This document shows positions 9,216 to 17,559 of a stretch of 64,000 bases of DNA, piece by piece. The stretch's first letter is position 1. Each line of letters begins with the position of its first letter. Below the pieces are notes generated by a model. That model did no database searches, had not been told where the DNA came from, and saw nothing but the letters and a program-made list of their open reading frames with translations. The DNA is from Terrimonas ginsenosidimutans (GTDB taxonomy: Bacteria > Bacteroidota > Bacteroidia > Chitinophagales > Chitinophagaceae). The stretch spans positions 124,001 through 188,000 of the forward strand of contig NZ_JAKLTR010000010.1 in assembly GCF_022012415.1 (NCBI RefSeq), given 5' to 3'. The translations under genes and the position numbers were made by a program.

Positions 9216-10532
9216 CTAGTTCCTTTTCTTCCTATTAATGATGTTGTATACTAAAATTCCAATCGCGGCAATAAGCATTCCCCACAACGCGAATTTGCCT
9301 GTAGAGTAAAACAGGAATAACCAGATCAGAATCGAAAGAATCACAGGAACCGGAAACAACCACATTTTAAAGGGAAGGCCTTCCGTGCCATGCTTTTTCC
9401 GCAGCAGTACCACACCCACAGCCTGGGCGATGAACTGTACCAGGATCCGCATGGCGAGTATCGCTTTGATCACATCACTCATTTTCATAAATAAACTGAA
9501 AACAAAACCTATTGAGCAGAGAACGATCAGTGAGATATAAGGAAAGTTTTTGGTAGGGTGCAGCTTTGCAAAGATCTTAAAGAAATTCCCATCCACCGCG
9601 GCAGCATACGGCACACGTGAATACCCCAGTACGATAGCGAAAAGAGAAGATAACGCAATGCAAAGGATCAGGATCGTCACCACAACGGCCGCTGTTTTTC
9701 CATAGACCAATTGCATGAAATGGCTCACCAGGTATTTCTCGTCTTCACGCACCGAATGCCAGTCGACCACACGCATTACGCTCGTATTCATCAACAGGTA
9801 TAATACTGCAATACCCAGAACGGAAATAAAAATACTCCGGGGAATATTCCTGCCGGGCTCTTTGATCTCGCCTCCAAGATGACAAACATTGTAATATCCG
9901 AGGTAACTGTAAACCGTTTGCAATGACCCCTGCCCTACTGCTGCCCAGAATGCAAATGAAAAGAAAGTTGAAGGGCCTTCAGGCAGCAGCTTCACTTCCT
10001 GTGTACCATGTGAAAGCCCGCTGAAAATTATCCACGAAACCGTCAGTATCACAATTGACCACATGGCCACTGAGATCTTTCCGATCGCTTCAATACGGCG
10101 ATAAAGCAAGAAGAAAATAAACAGGACCGATCCCCCGGAAACCATTTTTTGCTGCCATACTTCCAGGTCTACGATATAAGTAAGGTATTGTGCAAAGCCG
10201 ATGGCTGCAGACGCTACTACCAGGGGCGCCTGTATGGCTGTTTGCCAGACGAACAGGAAACTCATCAGGCGGCCATTCTTTTCACCGAATGCAATCCTGT
10301 TGAAATTGTATGTACCACCTGCCAGCGGATATTTCGCGCCGAGTTCGCTCCAGATCATCGCATCCACAAAGGCGGTAAATGCACCAAAGATCCATGCCCA
10401 CAAAAAAAGCCCGTCATGAAACTGGCTCACCACAAACGGCATCACCACAAACGGCCCGATCCCCACCATATCGATCATATTGATAGAGGTAGCCTGCAGT
10501 AGGGTGATTCGCCGGTTGAGTTGTGTGGACAC
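9216..10532 (-). CDS. APC-superfamily amino-acid permease
   Basis: This is an integral inner-membrane transporter of 438 residues with about 12 hydrophobic segments. The N-terminal INMIDMVGIGPF region corresponds to the conserved substrate-binding helix 1 of the APC family (G-I-G type motif). It ends in a short basic tail (NIINRKKRN). Location between cyanophycinase and the cyanophycin synthetase block suggests import or export of amino acids linked to cyanophycin turnover, for example Arg or Asp, but the sequence alone does not tell the substrate. A repeat cluster of GTTGTCC units separates it from the next gene upstream on the same strand. Confidence 0.85.
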   Translation of the reverse strand: MSTQLNRRITLLQATSINMIDMVGIGPFVVMPFVVSQFHDGLFLWAWIFGAFTAFVDAMIWSELGAKYPLAGGTYNFNRIAFGEKNGRLMSFLFVWQTAIQAPLVVASAAIGFAQYLTYIVDLEVWQQKMVSGGSVLFIFFLLYRRIEAIGKISVAMWSIVILTVSWIIFSGLSHGTQEVKLLPEGPSTFFSFAFWAAVGQGSLQTVYSYLGYYNVCHLGGEIKEPGRNIPRSIFISVLGIAVLYLLMNTSVMRVVDWHSVREDEKYLVSHFMQLVYGKTAAVVVTILILCIALSSLFAIVLGYSRVPYAAAVDGNFFKIFAKLHPTKNFPYISLIVLCSIGFVFSLFMKMSDVIKAILAMRILVQFIAQAVGVVLLRKKHGTEGLPFKMWLFPVPVILSILIWLFLFYSTGKFALWGMLIAAIGILVYNIINRKKRN

Positions 10533-10567
10533 TGTGGAATCGTTTTGGTTTGTTATTTTACTGTATC

Positions 10568-10676
10568 GTCGTTGTCCGTTGTCCGTTCACCGTTGTCCGT
10601 CGAGCGGAGATTACCTGCAATCGGGCTTCGGACAAGGCCGGTCAACGGACAACGGACAACGGACAACGATCAACGA
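10568..10676. repeat. Inverted cluster of GTTGTCC heptads
   Basis: The left arm (10568-10600) is built of GTTGTCC units, and the right arm (about 10640-10676) of the inverse unit GGACAAC. The arms can fold into a long hairpin with a loop of about 40 bases. The last unit of the right arm runs into the aminotransferase gene and supplies its stop codon (TCA on the plus strand at 10670-10672). A sister element lies at 12008-12160, so the two bracket that gene. Confidence 0.75.
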
Positions 10677-11962
10677 GCCTGTTTCGCGAAAGCCGTAATA
10701 CCCTCCACTAACACATCAAGGTTCTTAATTGTTGTATAGATATTCGGCGTAATTCTTACGCCATGGATATTTTCCCATACAACAGTGGTCGTGTGGATCT
10801 TGTATTTATCCATCAGGAATGCGTCGAGTTCACCCGGTTTGCGGCCGTCAAAGCCGATATTGCCGATGGCTCCGCTCCATTTGGGAGAAAGTGAGGTGTT
10901 GAATCTGACGTTGGGAAGGTCCTTTACGCGCTCCATCCAGTAATTTTTGAGATAGTGCAGCCGTTTGAACTTCCGTTCACTGCCGATCATATCATAAAAT
11001 TCGATCGCTTTACCTATCGCCTGTTCAATAAAGAAAGGCCGTGTTCCCAACGCCTCAAATTTCCGGATATCGTCTTTCAGGGGATCGTCGGCGGCAGCGA
11101 ACATTGGATAGATATTCTTGATCTTCTCCTTTTTTATATAGAGCATTCCGCTTCCGATAGGTGCGTATAGCCATTTGTGCAGGCTGGTAGCGAAATAATC
11201 AGCTCCCAGATCAGGCACTTTATAATCAAGATGCGCAAAGCTATGGGCGCCATCAACCAACACTTCGATATTCTTCTTATGTGCTTCATCAGCGATCTTT
11301 CTTGCAGGCAACACCTGGCCATTCCAGTTGATCACATGCGTCACATTCACCAGCTTCGTTCGGGCGGTAAAGGCTTTGGTATACTGAGAGACCAGGTAGT
11401 CCTCGTTTTCACTTGGCAGTTCAAGATTTACCCAAACCAGTTTAATCCCATCGCGTTTTTCCCGTTGCCTGAATGCATTGATCACGTTAGGATAATCCTG
11501 TTTGGACAATACCACTTCGTCACCAGCTTTCAGCTGTATCCCAAAGATGACGGTCTCCAGTCCTTCGGAAGAATTGCGGTTGATTGCGATCTCTTCCGTA
11601 CTGGCACCTGCTGCTTTCGCGAGATTGGCACGAAGCGGCTCTCTTCCCTGGTCAAGGATCCGCCACATGTAATAGCTGGGGGCTTCATTGGACAGATCAT
11701 AATACCGTTTCATGGCATCCTGCACCGTTTTCGGCGCGGGAGACACGCCTCCATTGTTCAGGTTTATGATGCCCGGGGAAACTGTAAAAGCCTGCTGAAT
11801 GTAATACCAGAATTCTTCCTCCGTAGCCATCTTATCTGCGGAAATTCCTTCTGACGATTGCAGTGCTACAGTAAGATCACGTGCCCAGATCGGCACAGAT
11901 GAAAGCAAAGCTGCTGAAGACAATGCAGTTGCTTTCCGGAGGAATTTTCGGCGGTCACTCAT
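10670..11962 (-). CDS. Tat-exported class V aminotransferase-like PLP enzyme
   Basis: The N-terminus MSDRRKFLRKATALSSAALL is a twin-arginine signal, so the protein is predicted to be exported folded to the periplasm. The body is a fold-type I PLP enzyme of the class V group (isopenicillin-N-epimerase/cysteine desulfurase relatives). The cofactor aspartate lies in VDGAH (Asp237) and the Schiff-base lysine in SLHKW (Lys263). The length of 430 residues is typical of the exported subfamily. The substrate is unknown; a role in racemising or deaminating an amino acid is possible. The gene is bracketed by two GTTGTCC repeat clusters and its last codon and stop lie at the border of one of them. Confidence 0.85.
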   Translation of the reverse strand: MSDRRKFLRKATALSSAALLSSVPIWARDLTVALQSSEGISADKMATEEEFWYYIQQAFTVSPGIINLNNGGVSPAPKTVQDAMKRYYDLSNEAPSYYMWRILDQGREPLRANLAKAAGASTEEIAINRNSSEGLETVIFGIQLKAGDEVVLSKQDYPNVINAFRQREKRDGIKLVWVNLELPSENEDYLVSQYTKAFTARTKLVNVTHVINWNGQVLPARKIADEAHKKNIEVLVDGAHSFAHLDYKVPDLGADYFATSLHKWLYAPIGSGMLYIKKEKIKNIYPMFAAADDPLKDDIRKFEALGTRPFFIEQAIGKAIEFYDMIGSERKFKRLHYLKNYWMERVKDLPNVRFNTSLSPKWSGAIGNIGFDGRKPGELDAFLMDKYKIHTTTVVWENIHGVRITPNIYTTIKNLDVLVEGITAFAKQAR

Positions 11963-12007
11963 TGCAGTTGGTTTTTGTTAAATGTACAATTTAGTCGGCA
12001 GAAAGGA

Positions 12008-12160
12008 TGATCGTTGATCGATGGCCGATGACCGATGGCCGATGACCGTTGTCCGTTGACCGTTGACCGCATTTATTACTCAGTGTTAATGGTTCCCGGT
12101 CCGGGCAGGTTGTACAATATAAAGATGCGTCTGCCAACGGACAACGGTCAACGGACAACG
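12008..12160. repeat. Inverted cluster of GTTGTCC / GATGACC heptads
   Basis: The left arm (about 12008-12069) has units such as GATGGCC, GATGACC, GTTGTCC and GTTGACC. The right arm (12132-12160) has the inverse forms ACGGACAACGGTCAACGG. The left units change step by step from GAT-type to GTT-type. The element sits between divergent genes. An open frame of cphA runs through it, but the true start lies after it. Confidence 0.75.
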
Positions 12161-12193
12161 AAAAAGCCCTATCTTCCAGCAAAACAATCACGC

Positions 12194-14815
12194 ATGCAGA
12201 TCCTCGAAATAAAAGTGCTGAGAGGCCCCAACTACTGGAGTGTCCGACGGCCAAAGCTTATCCAGATGAAACTGGACCTGGAAGAACTGGAACAGCGACC
12301 GACCAATACGATCGCGGGGTTCAGGGAACGGCTGGAAAAACTGATCCCGACATTATACGAGCACAGATGCAGTGAAGGCGTGGCCGGCGGCTTTTTCAGC
12401 CGCGTGGATGAAGGCACCTGGATGGGGCACGTTATCGAACACATCGCCCTGGAGATCCAGACGCTCGCTGGAATGGATTGCGGATTCGGACGCACACGCA
12501 GCACGGGCGAACGCGAAGGCGTTTACTCTGTGGTCTTTGATTATATCGAAGAAGATGCCGGCATATACGCAGCAAGGTCAGCGGTGCGGATCGCAGAAGC
12601 ACTGATCAATGATCAACCCTATGATATCGCGCCGGATATCCAGGCAATGCGGGAGATCAGGGAAGATACGAGGCTTGGACCTTCTACCGGCTGCATCGTG
12701 GACGAAGCGGCAAAACGCGGAATTCCCTATATCCGATTGAACAAGCAAAGTCTTGTGCAATTAGGTTATGGCGTAAATCAGAAAAGGATCAGGGCAACTA
12801 TTGCCTCCACTACATCCAATATAGCAGTGGATATTGCGTGTGACAAAGAAGAAACCAAAAGCCTGCTGCAGGCAGCGGAGATCCCGGTACCAAGGGGCAC
12901 CGTGATCCGCACAGAAGAAGGATTGCAGGAAGCCATTGACAAGTTTGGCTTTCCCCTCGTGATCAAGCCGATCGACGGAAATCATGGCAAAGGAAACACC
13001 ACCAATATCACCACCTGGGAACAGGCCGTAAAAGCACTGGAAGCAGCAAAGCTGTATGGCCGTAGTGTGATCGTGGAGAAGTACATTACCGGTTTTGATT
13101 TTCGCATATTGGTAGTGAACTATAAATTTATCTGTGCCGCACTTCGTACACCGGCTTCTGTTATTGGCGATGGCATTAGTACGATCCAGGCGCTTGTAAA
13201 TAAAATCAATGAAGACCCACGCCGTGGCTATGGTCATGAAAAAGTGCTGACCCAGATCACGATTGACAACTTCACGCAAAAGATGCTCGATGAGAAAGGT
13301 TATACACTTGAAACAGTTCCAGCAAAAGGCGAACTCGTTCTATTAAAACCAACCGCCAATCTTTCTACCGGCGGTACATCTACCGATGTTACAGATGAAG
13401 TGCATCCCGCAAACATCTTTATGTGTGAAAGGATCGCGCGCATCATCGGCCTGGATATTTGCGGTATAGATATCATGGCTGCAGATCTTCGTACACCGGT
13501 GACCGAAAATGGCGGAGCTATTCTCGAAGTGAATGCAGCACCGGGCTTCCGCATGCATATCGAACCATCTGAAGGCCTGCCGCGCAATGCTGCGGAACCT
13601 GTGGTGGATATGCTTTTTCCAAAGGGAAGTGCCGGCCGTATCCCGATCATTGCCATTACAGGTACAAATGGAAAAACCACGACGACAAGACTAACGGCAC
13701 ATATCGCGAAAAACTCAGGTAAAAAGGTTGGCTATACTACCAGTGATGGAGTATATATCCAAAACCAATTGATGATGAAAGGTGATTGCACAGGGCCGGT
13801 GAGTTCAGCATTTGTACTGAAAGACCCTACGGTTGACTTTGCCGTACTCGAATGTGCGCGGGGTGGTATTCTTAAATCAGGACTTTCATTCCAGCATTGC
13901 GATGTGGCCATCGTAACCAATGTTGCGGCTGATCATATGGGCCTCGGCGGCATTCATACACTGGAGCAAATGGCCAAGGTAAAAGCCGTACTTCCGGAAA
14001 CTGTTTTTCCTCATGGCTATGCCATCCTTAACGCAGACGATGATCTCGTTTATAAAATGAAAGAGGGGCTGGATTGCAATGTAGCCCTGTTCAGTATGGA
14101 CGAAAATAATCCGCGGATCAAAAAGCATTGTGCCAAAGGAGGACTGGCCTCCGTTTTTGAAAATGGATACGTCAGCATTATGAAGGGCACCTGGAAGATC
14201 CGCGTAATGCCGGTGAAGGATATTCCGCTGACCTATGAAGGAAAAGCAATGCATAATATACAGAACTGTCTGCCGTCTGTACTGGCTACTTATCTGTTCC
14301 GGGATATCACCATTGAAGATATCCGGACAGCCCTGAGTTCATTTATCCCTTCTTCGACGCAAACGCCCGGCCGTCTGAATTTCTTCCATTTCAGGAATTA
14401 TGACATGCTGGCTGACTTTGCACACAATCCACATGGATTAAAATTGTTATGTGACTTTATCAGCAAGCTTGATTATCCGACCAAAATCGGCATTATCTCC
14501 GGAACCGGTGACCGCCGCGACGAGGATATCCGCGCACTTGGCGAGATCTCGGCGCAGTATTTTGACGAGATCATCATCCGGTGCGACAAAAATCTGCGCG
14601 GGCGCACAGCTGAGGAGATCATCACGCTTTTAAAAGAGGGGATCGAAAAGGTAAACCCTGCACTGCCTACAATGGTCATTGCCAATGAAAACGAGGCCCT
14701 CGAATACATTTATGCAAACCCGAAAACAGGCGCCCTGTACACGATCATGTGCGATGTGGTAGCGGGCGCGCTGGACAAGATCAAGGAGTTGAAAGACAGG
14801 GAAGACGGCCGTTAA
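12194..14815 (+). CDS. cphA: Cyanophycin synthetase
   Basis: CphA polymerises Asp and Arg into cyanophycin, an insoluble nitrogen store, using two ATP-dependent active sites. The frame is open from 12035, but that part is translated repeat. I chose ATG at 12194 because it begins the conserved N-terminus MQILEIKVLRGPNYWSVRR, giving 873 residues, the usual length. The N-terminal domain (1-160) is followed by an ATP-grasp domain (about 200-480, with PLVIKPIDGNHGKGNT) that adds Asp. A Mur-ligase-like domain follows (P-loop GTNGKTTTT near 490-498, HNPHG near 740) that adds Arg. All key motifs appear intact. Cyanophycinase lies 4 kb to the left. A tRNA-Gln follows but has its own promoter. Confidence 0.96.
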   Translation: MQILEIKVLRGPNYWSVRRPKLIQMKLDLEELEQRPTNTIAGFRERLEKLIPTLYEHRCSEGVAGGFFSRVDEGTWMGHVIEHIALEIQTLAGMDCGFGRTRSTGEREGVYSVVFDYIEEDAGIYAARSAVRIAEALINDQPYDIAPDIQAMREIREDTRLGPSTGCIVDEAAKRGIPYIRLNKQSLVQLGYGVNQKRIRATIASTTSNIAVDIACDKEETKSLLQAAEIPVPRGTVIRTEEGLQEAIDKFGFPLVIKPIDGNHGKGNTTNITTWEQAVKALEAAKLYGRSVIVEKYITGFDFRILVVNYKFICAALRTPASVIGDGISTIQALVNKINEDPRRGYGHEKVLTQITIDNFTQKMLDEKGYTLETVPAKGELVLLKPTANLSTGGTSTDVTDEVHPANIFMCERIARIIGLDICGIDIMAADLRTPVTENGGAILEVNAAPGFRMHIEPSEGLPRNAAEPVVDMLFPKGSAGRIPIIAITGTNGKTTTTRLTAHIAKNSGKKVGYTTSDGVYIQNQLMMKGDCTGPVSSAFVLKDPTVDFAVLECARGGILKSGLSFQHCDVAIVTNVAADHMGLGGIHTLEQMAKVKAVLPETVFPHGYAILNADDDLVYKMKEGLDCNVALFSMDENNPRIKKHCAKGGLASVFENGYVSIMKGTWKIRVMPVKDIPLTYEGKAMHNIQNCLPSVLATYLFRDITIEDIRTALSSFIPSSTQTPGRLNFFHFRNYDMLADFAHNPHGLKLLCDFISKLDYPTKIGIISGTGDRRDEDIRALGEISAQYFDEIIIRCDKNLRGRTAEEIITLLKEGIEKVNPALPTMVIANENEALEYIYANPKTGALYTIMCDVVAGALDKIKELKDREDGR

Positions 14816-14845
14816 AAACTCTTCCAAATATTTTTTTCAAAACCA

Positions 14846-14877
14846 TTTGGGAGAAAAGATACGATCCCCTATTTTTG
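14846..14877 (+). promoter_or_regulatory. Bacteroidota-type promoter of the tRNA-Gln gene
   Basis: TTTG at 14846-14849 and TATTTTTG at 14870-14877 match the -33 TTTG and -7 TAnnTTTG elements with a 20-base spacer. Transcription would start near 14884, about 28 bases before the tRNA. Confidence 0.75.
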
Positions 14878-14911
14878 CACTCCCAAATCCGAAAGGAACG
14901 GGATACCGGAT

Positions 14912-14982
14912 TGACCCATGGTGTAACGGTAGCACAGCAGATTTTGGTTCTGTTTGTTAAGGTTCGAATCCTTATGGGTCAA
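14912..14982 (+). tRNA. tRNA-Gln (anticodon TTG)
   Basis: A complete 71-base cloverleaf can be drawn. The acceptor stem pairs TGACCCA with TGGGTCA. The D arm holds GTGTAACGGTAGCAC. The anticodon stem GCAGA/TCTGT encloses loop TTTTGGT with anticodon TTG. The T arm is AAGG-TTCGAAT-CCTT. The 3' CCA is not encoded. The D-arm and loop sequences fit Bacteroidota tRNA-Gln. Confidence 0.95.
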
Positions 14983-14990
14983 CACAAAAA

Positions 14991-15018
14991 GGAAGGTTTC
15001 ATAACCTTCCTTTTTTTT
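14991..15018 (+). terminator. Intrinsic terminator after tRNA-Gln
   Basis: GGAAGGTT (14991-14998) pairs perfectly with AACCTTCC (15003-15010) around a four-base loop and is followed by eight T residues (15011-15018). It begins nine bases after the tRNA. Confidence 0.95.
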
Positions 15019-15861
15019 ATGTCATTTTGTAAACAAAGTGGCCGCGAAGTGCCGGGCAAATCAGGGATCAAGCGTAAAAGCTGTGGGATGGTTGTTTAAA
15101 TGTTTAATAGTTTAAAAGTTTAAAGTTTTTGCATTATCACTTGTCTACTTACAGGTTTTTAAGCGATAGCTGTCTGATCGGGCACAAAAAACGGGAGCAC
15201 GCCCTGAAGCGATATATACTTCTCAGATACGACATTCTGGCACGAGAAGCCAGCTATGTGTTGACTGATGATAATCATTCAAGGTCAAACTTCGCGTGTT
15301 TTTGAAATGCTTGTTAGTCGTCGTTAGTTCGTCTCTTGGTCGTCCTTTGGCCGTCCAAAGTTCGACGGGGTTTTAAGCAGTGAAAAATGGTGACAAGCTG
15401 ACACGCGGAGGGCGATAAATTTTTTGAGCGACTGGCGGAGGTTCCCTCCTCCGCTTCGATACGGTGGAAGGGCCGCCAGAAGTTTATGCGAGCGATGCTC
15501 ATCCGGAACATTTCAAACCAAGCCATTTTGTAGACCATCCCAACTTTTCAACATGATCCCAAATCAGTCCTGATCTGTTAAAGCCCGTTTATGTTACCAT
15601 CGGTTTGATTTCTTTTTCTACCTCATTGGTACGCCGGCGCCCGGGGACCAACAGAGGATGATCCGGGAAGGCAATGAGGAGGCAAAGAGGAGGATCCGGG
15701 GAGAAAGCACCGTTCATAAGCGCTTTTCGGGAGGCTCACCCCGGGATTCCGGGAAACTCACCCATTTTTTCAATACACCTACAAACCTCGCTTACCTTTT
15801 ACCCACTGAAAAGCAGTGAACAGATCACGCGATCAAAAGACCTGATCAAATTTCGCCGAAA
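15019..15861. other. Stretch of about 840 bases without a recognisable gene
   Basis: It holds a GTTTAAA heptad arm at 15098-15128 and GTCGTCC-like heptads at about 15316-15363 (with a CTTTGGCCGTCCAAAG palindrome). From about 15630 to 15760 it becomes G-rich and then C-rich compared with its surroundings. Short open frames exist on both strands (for example 15674-15865 and 15314-15538), but their translations look like chance sequence. It may be the decayed remains of a gene; nothing was recognised. Confidence 0.5.
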
Positions 15862-16368
15862 ATGAAAAAAGAGCGTCATATCCTTTCGAAAGGCAGGAAC
15901 AGCACCCAGGCCGGGATCGACCAGGTCATCAAGGATCTGCAATTTGACAAGGATCGTCTCAGGGTTTTAGGTATTCAGGAAAACTGGAAAGCGATCGAAG
16001 AGAAGGTCTGCGAGACTTTCTTTAAACCTGATCATCCCACCCACAGGCCGGCTTGTTTTGGAGATCCACTCAAACAGGAAGCGTATACGTTGTCAGGCAA
16101 CGATCCATTCGATCGCGCGGCTCAGAACCTGGACAGCAATGAAAAACTTTGGTTGATTGTGACGGACGATCATCAAAAATTCTGGTGCTGTGAAGGATTT
16201 ATAGATGAGATCGTCAGGGCGATCAGTGAAATGACCAATGCGATAAAAGACATTTACTTCGTATCAAAAAAATATGACTGGTTGATCCGCATAGACGAAT
16301 ATGACCAGCTTGTGATAACGGGAAAAAATTTACCGGAGAAATTTTGTCAGCTGATACAAAAGCCATGA
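15862..16368 (+). CDS. Hypothetical cytoplasmic protein (168 aa)
   Basis: The product is soluble, charged and without a signal peptide or membrane segment. The C-terminal half (LWLIVTDDHQKFWCCEGFID, then FVSKKYDWLI and DQLVITG) looks like an alpha/beta domain and reminds me of small DUF6756/SMI1-like proteins that often act as immunity proteins or toxin partners. That resemblance is weak and from memory. Start at ATG 15862 follows an A-rich stretch and suits the family. It stands alone between an apparently empty region and a convergent DoxX gene. No function is proposed. Confidence 0.6.
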   Translation: MKKERHILSKGRNSTQAGIDQVIKDLQFDKDRLRVLGIQENWKAIEEKVCETFFKPDHPTHRPACFGDPLKQEAYTLSGNDPFDRAAQNLDSNEKLWLIVTDDHQKFWCCEGFIDEIVRAISEMTNAIKDIYFVSKKYDWLIRIDEYDQLVITGKNLPEKFCQLIQKP

Positions 16369-16417
16369 ACATTGTGTAGTCCACGATACTTTCATTCAAT
16401 AGTTCATTGGGGCGCCT

Positions 16418-16837
16418 TCACTTCTGCCTGTTTCGCCAATAAACAAACGCGCCAGTGCTCCAAAGAGCCAACGCTATCAATACTGGCTGAAAAAACAACC
16501 GGGCTAAACGTTTTCCATCCGTATCCAAACCAAATGCGTCAATTCCATTGAGGTATTGCGCGATGTTTCCGGGAAAAACGAGCACATAAAAGACTGCGAG
16601 TACAATTCCTGTCTGCGCCCTGTACTTCCTGGCAAGCAGCATAGCCAGGCCAAGGGAGATCTCTACAAGCCCGGACAGAACGACCACGTTGTCCTTTCCC
16701 ATAGGAACCCAATTGGGAACCTGGGCCTGGAATTCCTGCCGCTGAAAAGTCAGGTGCCCTACACCCGCCAGCAGCATAAACAGCCCCAGCACAACACGTG
16801 CGATATTCTGAGATCTGGTTGTTTGTACCTCTTTCAT
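16418..16837 (-). CDS. DoxX-like four-helix membrane protein
   Basis: This small inner-membrane protein (139 residues) has four hydrophobic helices near residues 12-32, 47-65, 73-91 and 111-131. The pattern VVLGLFMLLAGVGHL, then VVLSGLVEISLGLAML, matches the DoxX/DoxD family, which is linked to quinone or thiol-redox chemistry in some bacteria. Its cellular role is unknown. A second DoxX-type protein is encoded at 27665-28072. It is convergent with the hypothetical gene on its left and 50 bases from the next minus-strand gene. Confidence 0.8.
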   Translation of the reverse strand: MKEVQTTRSQNIARVVLGLFMLLAGVGHLTFQRQEFQAQVPNWVPMGKDNVVVLSGLVEISLGLAMLLARKYRAQTGIVLAVFYVLVFPGNIAQYLNGIDAFGLDTDGKRLARLFFQPVLIALALWSTGAFVYWRNRQK

Positions 16838-16887
16838 ACAACAAAGAACTCAAATCCTGTACCACAGGCATCATCAATCCATAAAGG

Positions 16888-17544
16888 TCACCAATTGCAG
16901 GAATACGCGGCTATCTCTTCCGGTGATCCTGACACGGATGGAACATTCTTCCCCACCAATACTTTCTGTTTTCCTTTATCCTTTCTCAATTTCATCTTCA
17001 CCCCGGCTCCAAAACTCCAGATCTCTGTAAATCTTATAGAAGAGGAGTTGTTGACAAAGCTGATCATATCTCTGTCTGCCGCCACCACTTCATAATAAAA
17101 ACGATAAGGCCCTTTTTTATATGATCCTCCAACAACAAGCCCAACAAATGCAGCCGTTGGGAACCGGTAATAGTTATAGGGATAATTTTCTGGTGAGAAC
17201 AGAAAGTACTGAGCTCCGAATGCATAGTTCACCAGGAACCCAAGATTTAAAAAGGAAACATCTGCCTTCTTATAATTCTTATCGACAAGACTTGCGGTGA
17301 ATTTTCCCGTAATAGAATGTATAGTTGTACCTCCGATACTTTTAGGCAGATAGCCATAATAAACATCTGCCTGCAACTTTTCATTTTTTGTAGCGTACCC
17401 GATACCAGCCGAAACAAAACCTATATTCCCGGCATATTGAACCTGGGCATGGTGGGGTAACAAACTACTGCCTTTATTAAATTGTGCAAATACAAGGCTA
17501 CTCAGGCATTGAAAGCCTATCAAAAATAAATAATACCACTTCAT
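16888..17544 (-). CDS. Secreted/outer-membrane hypothetical protein
   Basis: A signal peptide (MKWYYLFLIGFQCLSSLVFAQ) is followed by alternating aromatic and polar strands (for example VSAGIGYATKNEKLQADVYY and YKKGPYRFYYEVVAADR). This suggests a small outer-membrane beta-barrel of about 197 mature residues. No named family is recognised. The end (SGSPEEIAAYSCNW) contains a lone cysteine close to the C-terminus. The gene lies 15 bases downstream of the phosphoesterase gene on the same strand, so the two are probably co-transcribed. Confidence 0.7.
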   Translation of the reverse strand: MKWYYLFLIGFQCLSSLVFAQFNKGSSLLPHHAQVQYAGNIGFVSAGIGYATKNEKLQADVYYGYLPKSIGGTTIHSITGKFTASLVDKNYKKADVSFLNLGFLVNYAFGAQYFLFSPENYPYNYYRFPTAAFVGLVVGGSYKKGPYRFYYEVVAADRDMISFVNNSSSIRFTEIWSFGAGVKMKLRKDKGKQKVLVGKNVPSVSGSPEEIAAYSCNW

Positions 17545-17559
17545 TAGTCGCTCGTTTCA

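Noticed and set aside
11177-11854. Long plus-strand frame opposite the PLP enzyme gene
   Set aside because: It is the antisense of a clear gene with Tat signal and PLP motifs; its own translation has no domain features.
10568-12160. Short repeats considered as CRISPR arrays
   Set aside because: Units are seven bases, directly adjoining and inverted, without unique spacers of constant length and without cas genes.
12035-12193. N-terminal extension of cyanophycin synthetase
   Set aside because: The frame is open, but the translated part is the GTTGTCC repeat cluster and unrelated sequence. The conserved N-terminus begins at 12194.
14912-15861. Integrated mobile element at the tRNA-Gln gene
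   Set aside because: No integrase, no duplicated tRNA 3' end and no phage or IS gene was found.
15674-15865. 63-codon frame overlapping the next gene by four bases
   Set aside because: The ATGA overlap is suggestive, but the protein is low in complexity at its start, and no ribosome site or similarity supports it.
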